A stretch of 64,000 nucleotides of DNA. Source: Amyloporia xantha (taxonomy: Eukaryota > Basidiomycota > Agaricomycetes > Polyporales > Adustoporiaceae). Positions 23,738-34,386 of the stretch are shown here, in pieces. The notes beneath the pieces were generated by a model. That model worked only from the letters and a program-made list of their open reading frames with translations, had not been told where the DNA came from and ran no database searches. Within the stretch, counting starts at the first letter, position 1. Each line of letters opens with the position of its first letter. Both the position numbers and the translations under genes were made by a program. The DNA is taken from the NCBI GenBank assembly GCA_036971615.1, contig JAYKKR010000001.1, positions 2,232,001 to 2,296,000 of the forward strand. Direction: 5' to 3'.

Positions 23738-23890
23738 GGCTGAGGGCAAACTGAGTGGACAAGATGGACTGGCCGATTCAAAGTGTAGATCGTGATCGTG
23801 TCAATCACATGTCCGAATCGCTCTTCGCCTCCCTCCACCACCATGGTCGCTCGCCATTGAAAGTTAGGACATGCCAACGGTCCTATCTTT
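23738..23890. promoter_or_regulatory. shared divergent promoter, ELP4 and IMP1
   Basis: Only 153 bp separate the start codons of two head-to-head housekeeping genes, so both promoters and 5' untranslated regions must overlap or lie within it. No clear TATA box. A small out-of-frame ATG in CACCATGGTCG at 23844 opens a short upstream frame before the IMP1 start. Confidence 0.55.
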
Positions 23891-24596
23891 ATGTCCATGG
23901 CACGCTTTTCCCAGGTAATTCGCGACTTTTCGCGTCGCATGCGGGCTAAATCATGGGAGAACATTGCCAAATCCTCCACTCTCAAAATGTTGCATGTTCG
24001 TGAGATCCTTCGCACCCAGCTGACCGAGCTTATGCCACAGACAGGTTGTTAACATTGCTTGTGCTGTTCACATCTTTGCCGACAAAGTTGGATGGATAAG
24101 CATGGTGCGTTGCCCACTCTACTGCGTATGCTTAGGCTGACAGAACGTGCTTCAGGTAGATGGCCCTTCCATGCTCCCTACCATGGGCGTATCTGGGGAG
24201 ATGGTCTTGGAAAACAAAATGATTACGCCCGAACGTCTTGCTCGAGGTGACCTCGTCACCCTTGTGTCCCCAATAGACCCAAATAGGCTCATCTGCAAGC
24301 GAGTCATCGGCCTCCCCGGAGACGTGATCTGCGTGGACCCCTCAGGCATACTCGCACCCTCCACCGAACATGTTATCATTCCAAGGAATCACGTCTGGCT
24401 CAGTGGCGACAACGCGGCGCATTCGCGTGACTCGAGGATGTACGGACCTGTCTCTATGGCACTCATCAAGGGTAGATTGGTAGCAAGAGTAAGTAGTCAT
24501 GTACCAGTTTGTGACAGTTGTATCTTACAGACGTTACAGATTTGGCCCTTGAGCCAATTTACTGTCTTCCCCAGGAACTTCAACTACATTGACTAG
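23891..24596 (+). CDS. IMP1: mitochondrial inner-membrane signal peptidase subunit 1
   Basis: Four exons, 23891-23995, 24045-24104, 24144-24488 and 24540-24596, give 188 residues, typical for Imp1. The S26 family serine protease cleaves sorting signals from proteins delivered to the intermembrane space. The catalytic Ser lies in QVDGPSMLPTM and the catalytic Lys in CKRVIGLPGDVICVDP; the box HVWLSGDNAAHSRDSRMYGP is also clear. A hydrophobic segment before the catalytic Ser (VVNIACAVHIFADKVGWI) is the membrane anchor. ATG 23891 and the in-frame 23897 are both possible starts. The last splice uses the second of two nearby AG acceptors so that VAR joins IWPLSQFTVF, as in homologues. The gene is divergent from ELP4. 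Confidence 0.9.
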
Positions 24597-24766
24597 TCAA
24601 CCTACACAGCATCATGAAGGTCATGCCATCACTATCCTGCAATCGACACGTCATATTCAGGAACTACCGCTCGCCGGACGCTGTGTAGGCTTAGACTTCT
24701 ACATGAAAGGTCGCCCGGTGCTAGTACTGTGTTCGATGGGTGCCTTACTTGCTACAGTTCCTGTGT

Positions 24767-25923
24767 CTATCTGACGAAATTCATCGAGTAACCGCCTTGT
24801 TCATTGGGCACAAATTGGAAATTGTTGGTTGATAAGCCAAATTTGCCTGCAAGGAAAGTGGTCAGAATGCCGCCGCATGTGGGAGCAGTCTATTGAATAC
24901 CAAGTATGTTGTTTCCAAGCCCCTTCAGCTTGTCGAGCATCTCGTCCGTCTCTCGTTTCTGTGCTGCTTCAACTCGTGGCTTGAGAGATGCTAATGAACG
25001 TCGGATCTCGGGAAGTTGTGGAGATGAAGGTGGTAGAATCGTGAGCAGCTTAGTATAATCTATTGCCAACGACCTGTTATTAAACGATGCTGAAAGGGCA
25101 TGATAAGTGTTAGATGCCAACCTTCTTGTGCGCTGCTTAACGACGACCATGTATTGATCTGTTCGTTGGAGGCAGCTCGTCTTTGCAGTGCCTTTACGTA
25201 TTCTGGGTCATCTATGAGTGCTGCCGAAGCCTTTGAGTGGAAATACGACGCAAGAGGGGCCTCGAACAGACCTTCTGTGCATGCTGCTACTGCTTCTTTG
25301 TGATCATCCTGTATATATTTAAGCAAGGCGAATCAGTCTTCATATAGCGAGGAAACTCACGAGCTTGACATAACATGCGCCGATATTCGCATTCATCACC
25401 GACCTAGCCTTTGCACATTCTACCTCAAGCTCGGTTGGTATCCGCTGTGCCTCATCGTTCTCCTCTGGCATATCACTGTCTTCATCAGGCACTGCGTCTT
25501 CGGTCGAGCTTGCAGAGGGCTCGTCGGGTGCGCTTGTTTCTCTTGCCTTCCCTTTGTCTTGAACAGTCGAATTGCTGGATATGCGTGACTTGCGCTTAGG
25601 GAGTCGCCCTAGGCCTGCTCTGTACGCAGCCAATGCCTCATCCCAGCGTTTCGCGCGGAAATGGTCGTTGCCCTCGAGCTTCAGTTCTTCTGCATCTTTG
25701 AGACATGTCTTGAACAGATGTTCAGAACAGGCGATCGTGTCTTTCAGATGCGATGTGGATCGCTCACCTTAATATGAGACTCGTCATAGACTTCTGTGTG
25801 CTCTCCCGAGTCGTCCGTTCCGTTAGGCACCTCATCGGATGTCCATGGAGAACCGCCCTTCGGTGATTCTGGAGCATCCTTTGCGAAAGTTGATCCAGCT
25901 CTAGAACTGTCAGACGAGCTCAT
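24767..25923 (-). CDS. TTC1: tetratricopeptide repeat protein 1 (TTC1)-like co-chaperone
   Basis: Five exons, 25923-25768, 25708-25361, 25308-25122, 25059-24901 and 24846-24767, give 309 residues. Three TPR units are visible: around LKLEGNDHFRAKRWDEALAA, SVMNANIGACYVKLDDHKEA and the following CTEGLFEAPLASYFHSKA. The acidic N-terminus and the charged linker between TPR1 and TPR2 are family-like. The tail KLKGLGNNILGKFGLSTNNF, then FVPNEQGGYSMNF, is diagnostic of TTC1 proteins in fungi and animals. TPR domains of this type bind the EEVD end of Hsp70/Hsp90 in the cytosol; that role is family knowledge. The intron before DYTKLLTILPPSS uses an ATAG acceptor that restores the conserved SAQE-DY junction. 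Confidence 0.88.
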
Positions 25924-26254
25924 GTTTCAAGTGCGCTAGGTAAGACTGATAAGTTTCGAACTTGAAGGACTCGGATTTCAAGGATATGACGGCATCTTCA
26001 ATGAATACCCATGGGGAGATAAGATTAGATCCATCTTATCTCCCTGCGGTGTACGGGTCGATGTACGTTTATGATAGCTCTAGCTGGTTGAATGCCTTAC
26101 TTATATTTTCATTTCTGCAGCTAGTAAGAATCGATGGAGGAAAAGTCCGTACTGCCGCCAGCGTGTGATGAAGCATTACAAAGGAATAATACAAGCGTCG
26201 AATTTAGCCACAAATCTTCGAAGAGGGGTATACAATCCTGTATGTCATACGACA
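25924..26254. other. intergenic, no feature seen
   Basis: About 330 bp between the TTC1 start and the VPS2 stop, both on the minus strand. It must hold the TTC1 promoter. No repeat or clear TATA element was recognised. Confidence 0.35.
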
Positions 26255-27227
26255 TCAGCCTCGCCGCAGTGCATCTAGCCTGGCTTGAAGTGCATCTTCG
26301 TCAGACATACCCCCACTGGGCGTATTGTCATCACTCCCAATGTGTGGTGGTCCTGACGTATCGCCTAATGCTACCGCCTGACGCGGCTCAGTGAGGGATG
26401 AGGATACTGCCAAACCAGATGGTGCATCCGACAGCTATTGAGGGATTTGAACATCAACAAGTTTGTCCTTAGGATGCTCGATATGCGCACTGACCTGCTG
26501 GGAGAGATCGACGCCAATCTCGTCCAAAACCTGCCTCAAGATCTTGTCCCCTTCCGACTCCTCATCCTCCAGCTCGTCATCATCCATAACATCGTCGACC
26601 GCGTCGGACATCATCTCCTCCTTCATGTCCATTGTTGCGCTCTCCCTCTCAAACTCATTCATGATGCGTTGAATTTGTGGAAGATTGAGGCCGCGGTTCA
26701 TCGCTCCCATAGCCTGACAACAGAATATGTCCCATGGTTGATAGATCGCCAAGCACATGGGACACACGTACCCGCGTTGCCCCTCGCATAGCTTCAGCCA
26801 TCTGCTGATTACTCCGTAGCGTCTGTATCCGGAGACCAACCGCCTGCAGCTGAGTGCGCATCTGGTAGAACTTCTGGACATAGCGTCGTGTGCGGACTAG
26901 GTCTTTCGCCATCACTTTGCACGCATTCTGTTTTCATCAAAGGAAGCGCGAGGTCGATGATTGGACTGGGCGACCGAGCACAGGCTTATGCATACCATTT
27001 GGCCAGCCTTTGCGCTCTTCTTTATGTCCATCACCAGCTTCTTCTCTTGCGCCTCCAGTTTCGTGCGCTCACGATCCAGCTCGCGCTGCGCTTTGGCAAG
27101 GGCGCGCTGATGCTGTCGCAACCGCTCCGCCGGAGTGACCGTGCGACCGAAGAGAGTCTCCTGAATAATACAGACTGTCGCATCAGCTTGAAAAGGGTTA
27201 ATGAAGATGACTGACAATGATGTTCAT
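26255..27227 (-). CDS. VPS2: ESCRT-III subunit Vps2 (CHMP2A)
   Basis: Five exons, 27227-27216, 27160-26996, 26927-26772, 26713-26495 and 26434-26255, give 243 residues. The first exon codes only MNII in 12 nt, followed by a 55-nt intron; the join gives MNIIETLFGRTVTPAERLRQ, as in Vps2 homologues. The Snf7 domain is evident: AKAQRELDRERTKLEAQEKK, ARTKSAKAG-type segment DIKKSAKAGQMNACKVMAKD, LVRTRRYVQKFYQMRTQLQA, and RIMNEFERESATMDMKEEMM. Acidic helix 5 and the C-terminal MIT-interacting motif (SDEDALQARLDALRRG) are present. Vps2 caps ESCRT-III filaments at endosomes and recruits the Vps4 ATPase. The linker before the C-terminal motif is Ser/Pro-rich. Confidence 0.93.
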
Positions 27228-27376
27228 GTCGGTGGGTTGAGACGAGAGTTACTGATGCTAAGGCGCAGCGCCCACCGCTGAAAGAGTAGAAGTGATCTCG
27301 GATCTGATCGTGGGTCTCCCCATGTCAGACTCCGGACTTGGAGCGTCATCGTTTTCGCAGACATGATGCGGGATCT

Positions 27377-27384
27377 TATATAAA
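27377..27384 (+). promoter_or_regulatory. TATA box of the short-chain dehydrogenase gene
   Basis: TATATAAA, 38-45 bp upstream of the ATG at 27422, implying a very short 5' untranslated region. It lies in the 194-bp divergent region shared with VPS2. Confidence 0.5.
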
Positions 27385-27421
27385 CCGCCTTTCCGTGTCT
27401 TTAGAATGCCCATCTTCCACC

Positions 27422-28507
27422 ATGGCCAACATCTCTCACTGCAAGTGTGTTCTCGTCATCGGAGCAACCTCCGGTATAGGTCGCGCTCTCGCGCTCGCAA
27501 TTCATGCATTGCCCTCGAAGCCGACTGTCATCGTCGCCGGCAGACGTCAGGACAGACTCGACGAGCTCGCGAAAACAGGAGACAGGATTCACGCCTTGAA
27601 ATTTGACGTTAATACCAGTCGTGATGCCTTGAAGACCTCCGTTGAGGAGGTCGTCGCCAAGTTTCCCGATGTAAGTGGTCGATTTTTCACGACAGAATGA
27701 CGCTAATCGTTCTCTGTAGCTCGATGCAGTCATGTTCTCCTCCGGGATTCAGCATCTGTTTGACTTCAAGAAACCGGACGAGGTCGATCTGGATAGTACG
27801 CGTATACACTCGGTGTTGATCGCGGAAATATGCTGAACTTGGCATGTTTGATTTAGAACTTGAGTTGGAGCTCAATACCAACTACGTATCCATTGTCAGG
27901 ATGATCAAGTTCTTCCTTCCGCATTTATTGAAACTCGGCGTATGTATTATTGTCGTCCTGTCTACCAGCACCCTGCGATCTCGACTGAGATCATTCTTTC
28001 CAGTCACAGGGGAGGCCTTCGTTCATCATCCCGATAACTTCGGGCCTTGCAATCGTTCCTGGTCCTTGGGTTCCGGACTATTGCGCCACCAAGGCTGCCC
28101 TCCATAGTTTCTCGCTCTCACTAAGTGCCCAGTTGAAGAGCACGAATGTCCACGTTATGGAGGTTTTCCCACCGTAAGTCTTCAAGCACCCACTCTGTAT
28201 TCTGTGTTCATCATTCATGGACATCATAGCTTGGTTGAATCTGAGCTCCATGATCGTGAGTAGCCGTTCCGTTGATGGATTTCTGTTCCGGATGCTTATG
28301 ATACCTGCAGACCAAGGAGCCACCCCGAAGCTCGCTCAGTTCTGGATGCCTCTCGACGAATTCACCAAGTCTACTATGGAAGGTCTCCTGCGAGGAGACG
28401 TTGAGATTCCCGTCGGTTCTTCGGCTGGCCAGTGGCAGACGTATGAGAAGGGGAAATTGGAGAACGTCGAACAACTGTTTGAAAGGCTCTCCAAAGTCTA
28501 TAATTAG
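27422..28507 (+). CDS. short-chain dehydrogenase/reductase (SDR)
   Basis: Six exons, 27422-27670, 27720-27795, 27857-27939, 28004-28173, 28231-28256 and 28311-28507, give 266 residues, a normal classical SDR length. The Rossmann NAD(P)-binding loop reads VLVIGATSGIGRALALAIH. The third strand ends in AGRRQDRLDEL, where Arg-Arg after strand 2 suggests NADP preference. The structural motif is SSGIQH rather than NNAG. The catalytic Ser is in PITSGLAIV, and the Tyr/Lys pair is in YCATKAALHSFSLSLSAQL. The C-terminal part has ESELHDHQGATPK and a substrate lid. Overall it is closest in pattern to DltE-like or uncharacterised fungal SDRs; the substrate is unknown. Exon 5 is only 26 nt. Confidence 0.88.
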
Positions 28508-28815
28508 TCAACTGTCATTGTCGACAGGTTAGTACGGCTTATGATCGCAACATGTATGTACGGATTCCATTGAACGCGGAGAAAAAATAATGGAAGATGT
28601 CGATCGAAGATCGCGTCGTAACAGAGATACCACGCAATCGCAATATTACGAACTACCAACTAAGCAGAACAAGATATTTATACGGCAGGCTACTAAGTAC
28701 TGAGAGCACATTACTGTGATAGCATATTATGAATGATGAATACGAGAGCAAACACAAAGCGATATGTAGACAGAAGCATCGACGGTGTATAATCAGGGCA
28801 CGATTGCAAGACATC

Positions 28816-30821
28816 CTAGTCCGATTCAGGATCCCAGTCCGATTCGAGTTCCGGTGAAGAAGAGAGGACACTTTCGATGTCCTCGGCATCAATCGCACGT
28901 ACGGAAGGAGGCCGTGTGCTGATGGCAAGGCGGATGGATTTCCGTCTTGTCTTCCCAGTGGGTGCTGATGGCTTTGGGGCAGACTTCTTAACCCTTTTCG
29001 TCTTTGGACCAGGAGTATTAGTCTCCCCGGGCCCATCTTCCTCAGCATTCGCTGCGGCTTGCTTCCTCTTCCCAGCTGAAGTCGATGCCTTCGCAGTGAG
29101 AGATGTAAAGCCTCTGGCGGCTGCAACCAGTTCATCGTAAAACTCCAAATCGAATTCAATGCACTTAAGGAGGACGCAAGGTGCGAGCAGCTTTCCATCG
29201 TTATATTTATCAAGAATGGCCGAGACTGTGCCATGGTTTTGATTCTTCTCTTTGATCGATGTCGTCTTGGAGTATTCTCGTCTGACCTAGGAATAAATCG
29301 AGTCAGATGCGTTGACACAATACATCAGGGTCGTATAAGAATGGTACCTTATCTGGAAGTGTCTTCCATTCTGCGACTGAAAGCGCCTCTACTCTGGAGA
29401 CCTCATATTTTCCGCTATATTTGAAGCGTCCACCGGCGCCGACGAATATATGACGAATGTCAGACTTGTTGAACCTAACTTTGTCCTGGCCAAGCCCAAC
29501 TTGCATGAAGCCATGCTTTCCGGGAGAAGTTGGAGACCATGGATTATGGTCCATCTTGGGACATAAATATTCATCAATCCCCCATTTAATGGCAAGGGGT
29601 TTTGCACTGCCAGTGATCCTGCAAAATGTTCAGTAATCACCCAACGTGTGTTTGAGGAATACTAGTCTTATCTTCCATACCTGACTAGTAAGCCTTGCAT
29701 GCTACCACCTAGAATTTGTGACAATAATGTTTTGGTGAAATAAACATCTTCTGTGCCAGAAGGCAACACAACATCAATTTCTGGAAAGGTAGCGAGTAGC
29801 TCACGGCGACGCGCAGGGATTCGAGAAGCATGTATCGCAAGGTTTACTGGTTCAGATTCAGCGATCGCTGAACCTGTCGACGTCGAGGAAGCTTTTGTGG
29901 AAGAGAGTGTTGGAAATTCACAAGTCTGGACACCAATACTAACAGAGCGATGAGTGGATTGGGATGCGAATGTTTGCCCAGGTATTCCTATCCGCTCAAT
30001 AGCATCATGGCGTAGACGTTCAATCTACATTGAGCCAGCCGGTGAAAACAATCAGTGTTATTTGAATGCTGTCAAGAGGGAACTGACCTCATGTCGTTGT
30101 TGGGCAATGGTGGCATCGTTCGTGGTGATCTGCGTCCGCAAAGCATCGATTGTCTGTTGGAGTGCCAATGACTGTGCATGTAGCACTTCCTCCTGCATTG
30201 TGAAAGTCTGCCGCAGAGTGTTTGACTAGTGAACAAATCAAACAGTGAGACAAAGTTGCATTTATGTGAAGCTCATGACCAGATTACCTCTTCAATTGAT
30301 ATCATCCGTTCATGAGCACTTCCAGACCGCAAGAATTCTATTTCCTCTTTCAAATTTGTATTCTCCTCAAGGAAAGAGGCACATCGCGCAGTCGCCTTGT
30401 CTTTCCCGGCCTCCGCAATAGCGAGCTGAAGGATGCCCGAAGTGGCAGCGAGAGGTTGGTGCTTGTGACCGTGAAAAACTCACGCTAATTTTAAGATCAT
30501 TTAGATCTAGTCTCAACATTTCAATCTCTTTATCTGCCAAGTCTGTTTGCGAACTTGCCCCAGAGACAGCTTTCAAGCCGTCGCATTCTTTCTCTAATTG
30601 CGCAACGCGTTCTTCCAAACGAGAGCGCTGGTTAAGAAAAAACGTCAATATCATGATTTTTGGATGTAAATGTGGGAAGGAAAGTCTTGGATTCTACGCA
30701 CTTCTTGTTGCAGCTCAGCATTTTCTTTCCGGAGAGTAATGCTTTCCTCAGTCAATGTAACGAACAGCTTTGCTTGCTGGAGCCGTATCGTCTCGTCCAT
30801 ACGTGAGACATGTGCGGACAT
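28816..30821 (-). CDS. DUF6697-like protein with N-terminal coiled coil
   Basis: Seven exons, 30821-30702, 30627-30484, 30425-30288, 30225-30088, 30024-29681, 29618-29348 and 29286-28816, encode 541 residues. Exons 1-4 encode about 180 residues of charged coiled coil (KLFVTLTEESITLRKENAEL, EERVAQLEKECDGLK, NTNLKEEIEFLRSGSAHERM). A globular region follows at about 290-430, with KWGIDEYLCPKMDHNPWSP, GKHGFMQVGLGQDKVRF, HIFVGAGGRFKYSGKYEVSR and VEALSVAEWKTLPDKVRREY. I associate this block with DUF6697, a domain of Agaricomycete proteins of unknown function; the name is from memory and should be checked. The tail is basic with several KKxRK-type runs, suggesting a nuclear location. The start at 30821 is the first ATG of the coiled-coil frame; a further upstream exon cannot be excluded. 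Confidence 0.72.
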
Positions 30822-31461
30822 GTCCAACGTTGAGTAACCAACGAGGATGACAATTCAGTGTCGATGAAGATGAAGGCGGTCGTACACTATGAGGAACCGC
30901 TCGACGCGACGCGTTCAGGGAGCGTGACCGTTGCGCGCTAATCGAGCGCCCCTATGCAAGACAGTAACCACGCACCACTCTGAATTGATCTAGCTCAATG
31001 GCAAAGTCCCCTATATCCACCGTCCTATACGAATGACTATGGCACTTACATACTGCTGTCACGATTCTCCGAAAGTGCATATATCGTTTATGGCGAGAGG
31101 GCCGACCGTAGAAAGGTTTTCTATTTTGTGCTGTTGGTGTACTGCTGAGACAATTCGGAGCTGTCTGAATGCGACTCGACGTCCCTCCCCTCATGACAGC
31201 TCCAGCAAATTGAATCAAACTGGTATGTCGTGCGCATCTCAGGCTCGTGGGACTCAACTTTGGAGGGAGACTTTGCGCTCTACCACTCACTCTGCTTAGT
31301 GCTACCACGATTTAGCGTCGACGTCGTCCGTCGGCACACCGTCTCATCAACTTCCGAGCACTTCTTTCCTGCTCAGGATGTCCTTCTAATTGCCCTGGTC
31401 TGGAGGGCTGTCACCAGATTACGAGCGTCCGATAAGGCTGGTCAGATGGATATTCACTTAG
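30822..31461. other. divergent intergenic region, left part
   Basis: The first 640 bp of the 871-bp region between the DUF6697-like gene (minus) and the transporter gene (plus). Short overlapping frames on both strands show no recognisable product. It probably contains both promoters. Confidence 0.4.
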
Positions 31462-31492
31462 CATTACGGAGCACTGCCAGTGCTCCGTTATG
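31462..31492. promoter_or_regulatory. 31-bp near-perfect palindrome upstream of a transporter gene
   Basis: Two 15-nt arms, CATTACGGAGCACTG and its near-exact reverse complement, are separated by a single C; only one position is mismatched (T/T), and the inner 11 bp are perfect. The centre lies about 215 bp upstream of the transporter ATG at 31693. Position and symmetry suggest a binding site for a dimeric regulator, for instance of the zinc-cluster type (CGGAG...CTCCG half-sites face each other). A chance hairpin is also possible. Confidence 0.5.
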
Positions 31493-31692
31493 AATGTGGA
31501 AAGAGTTTCTAGTTGGCAGCCAAGTGTGCATCTTGGACACATATTCGGTATGCTATGATTCCCTGCTGTATAGAGCTCTATCTATGATTCCGAGATATAA
31601 CGATTGGTGTACTCTTGTTGGAGAAACAGGTCGCCTGCTCTTTCTGCTCTGTGCTCTCGTCTTCTGCCTTGTTATAAAATACTCCTGGCGTC

Positions 31693-34386
31693 ATGAAGTC
31701 TCATGCTAACAAAGTTGGAACCACCGACTTTGAAGACAGTGAAGTAGAAGCTGCTGCATGCCTAGAAGAGGATGTCAAGGTCTACGAGCACGATCCCGGC
31801 TCACCATCTCCTCCCGAGATGACGCCCGATGAAGAGAAGAAATTATGGCGCAAGATCGACATGCGCATTTTACCTATACTGATGCTTATGTACCTATTTT
31901 CATTCATGGATAGAGGTAAACGATTCGCAGTTGAACCATATTTGACCTGATACAGTCTCTTTTAGGGAACATCGGTATGTTATAATTGCTTATGTGGCAA
32001 CACGACTTGACCTTTCTTATGTCGACCTCGTTGTCATCGAACAGGTAACGCGAAGCTGCAAGGACTTACATCGCAATTAGATCTGACCGGGAATAAATAT
32101 AACATCGCACTGGTGAATGACTGTGTATAGACCGTGCTTGGGATATTGCACTGATTCAGCGAACAGACGATGTATTTTATCGTGCGTTCTTGGTGGAACG
32201 AGGTCGGATTCAAGCTGATATCGTCTATCAGCCGTATTCCCTTTGTGAATTTCCTGCAAAGTACGTTGTGCCGCACTTAGACATAGATGATGTTCACGGT
32301 TCGTGTTTTCCTAGCATGGTCTTGAAGAAATTCCGTCCATCCAGGCTTGTTTTCTCCGATAGATCACTCCCTTCGTGAACTCATTAGCTATGGATACAGA
32401 TGGCTACCAGGTATCACCGTACGTGAGCTGTGCCGTACTCCTATCCGTTGCTGAGGATCGCATAGCTCTTATGGGGAATGACTATGTTTGTGATCATCGG
32501 TTGAGCCGGACTAATACTAACATTGACGTCTAGGGCCTTGATGGGTCTCGTCAAGACGTGAGACTCCTGTCATCGAACCAGATAGTCCCTAACCTGCTCG
32601 TTAGCTATCCACAGCTAGTTGGTACTCGCATCTGTTTAGGTATCACTGAGGCCGGTCTCTTTCCAGGCGCTGTATATTAGTACGTTTCGCATAGCTCACG
32701 CAGAAAACGTCACAGGATCTGACAGTCTTGATGGAATTCGCGCGCACAGTCTGACACTTTGGTATCCTCGCTATATGCTGCAATATCGCATCGGTCTGTT
32801 CTTTGGGGGAGTTACGCTCGCAGGTGGGCGATAGGAACATACACCACAGCGCCGTCTCTTGCCACATGCTGACAGTGTCTCTTTCGTGTTCCTCATAGGT
32901 GCTTTCTCCGGCTTACTTGTGTACGCTATATCATTCATGTCTGGCACCGCTGGTTTGCTCGGATGGTCCTGGATTTTTGCAAGTCACTATGTTACATTTC
33001 ATACTATAGCGTCTGAGCTCGCTCCTTAGATCATCGAAGGTATAGCTACCATGGTTGTGGGCATTATCGCTTTCTTTGGTGAGTGCAGTGTCTTTTCCCA
33101 GCATATATTATGCATGGAATAACGGTCTGCCATGTCAGCGCTCGTGGACTTCCCGGACACCGCAAAATTTCTCACTCCAGAAGAGCGTGTCTATGTCATC
33201 TGGAGGAAGAGTACGTGTTCTTGGAATTAATGATTGCTGGATCATGACCGCTTACTGCCTATTCCAGAGTACGACAATTCTTCTGTAGGGGAGGAGGAGC
33301 ACTTCGAAATGCGGCATCTCATCTCCGCACTGTCTGATTGGCAGGCAAGTAACATATCAATACTGCTCGACAGCAAACCAGTGATGTTATTGTAGGTGTG
33401 GTTGCAGATACTAGTGAACCTCACCATCGTCACGCCTGGTAAGCTGATAATCTCACTGTATGAAATTAGCAGTACTCAATTGAAGCCACAGTATACGGCA
33501 TTTCTCTTTTCTTGCCGTTAGAATTTCCATTTCATTGCAAACAAAAGAAGGACTGACGTTACTGACTGTCGCCGTAGATCTATCATAAACACGTTCGTGA
33601 ACTCACTTCGCATCAGGTGTCTAGCTAGCTGAAAAGCTACTGGGTAGCTTCGGTTATAACATTGCTATCAGTGAGCTACTGACCGTACCGCCATATTTCT
33701 GCGCCTGTGCGTACTGCTCCATCACTTGTTTAGACTTACGGTCTGAAAACCCAACAGCAATAGTGCTCATGATCTTCGCAATATGGTCTGATCGTATTCG
33801 AATGCGTTCCCCGTTCATTCTAGCAGGCTTGGTAATGTGCCTGATTGGATTTGCGGTCAACATCTCGAATGTTGCAGATGGCGTCAAATACTTCGGGACG
33901 TTTCTGTGCGTTGCAGGCTCGTACAGCGCGAATTCCGGTGCAATTGCATGGTATGCTCCGGGTGCATGCTTCCTATCGACGGCTGATGGCGAATTTGTGT
34001 CGGTAGGCTCGGCAACAACATCGTCGGCCAGTATAAGCGTGGGGTGGGGATGGCTCTTCAAATTGGATTAGGTGGTCTCGGTGGCGTCGTCGCGTCCAAC
34101 GTCTACTTATCGGAGGATTCCCCGCGCTATGTTCTGGGTCGTGAGTTGTAGATGATGTCTCCTCCTGAACGTGCTGATACATAGCCTGGATTTTTCAGAC
34201 GCGATTGAGCTCTTGTTCGTCGGTATAGGCTGCATCCTGGTTCCTATCACCTCACTCGTATACAAGCGGATTAACACAAGGAGAGACGTCCAGCAAAGAG
34301 AGCCGGACGAGAGAGGCATCAAGTATACTGAGGACGAGCTAAGGAAGATGGGCGACCGTGCCCCAGACTTCCGCTACACCCTGTGA
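31693..34386 (+). CDS. major facilitator transporter, Dal5/Tna1 (allantoate permease) type
   Basis: A frame-consistent 22-exon model encodes 505 residues. Exons: 31693-31915, 31966-31974, 32045-32112, 32167-32181, 32232-32260, 32315-32344, 32400-32418, 32466-32485, 32534-32557, 32605-32679, 32750-32823, 32899-32978, 33030-33078, 33139-33210, 33268-33344, 33396-33438, 33492-33516, 33578-33592, 33648-33706, 33758-33950, 34007-34137 and 34199-34386. The spliced protein reads as an intact 12-helix transporter: KIDMRILPILMLMYLFSFMD, NIGNAKLQGLTSQLDLTG, GTRICLGITEAGLFPGAVYY, LTLWYPRYMLQYRIGLFFGG and IFAIWSDRIRMRSPFILAGL are the anion:cation symporter (Dal5/Tna1) signatures. Its likely substrates are small carboxylates or amides such as allantoate or nicotinate. 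Introns after 32978 and 33344 have GCAAGT donors; the one after 32344 (GCTTGT) is the weakest call. Confidence 0.85.

Noticed and set aside
31673..31680. TATAAAAT just before the transporter ATG as a TATA box.
   Set aside because: It lies only 13 bp before the ATG; a TATA-directed start would fall downstream of the start codon, so it is probably not the functional element for this start.
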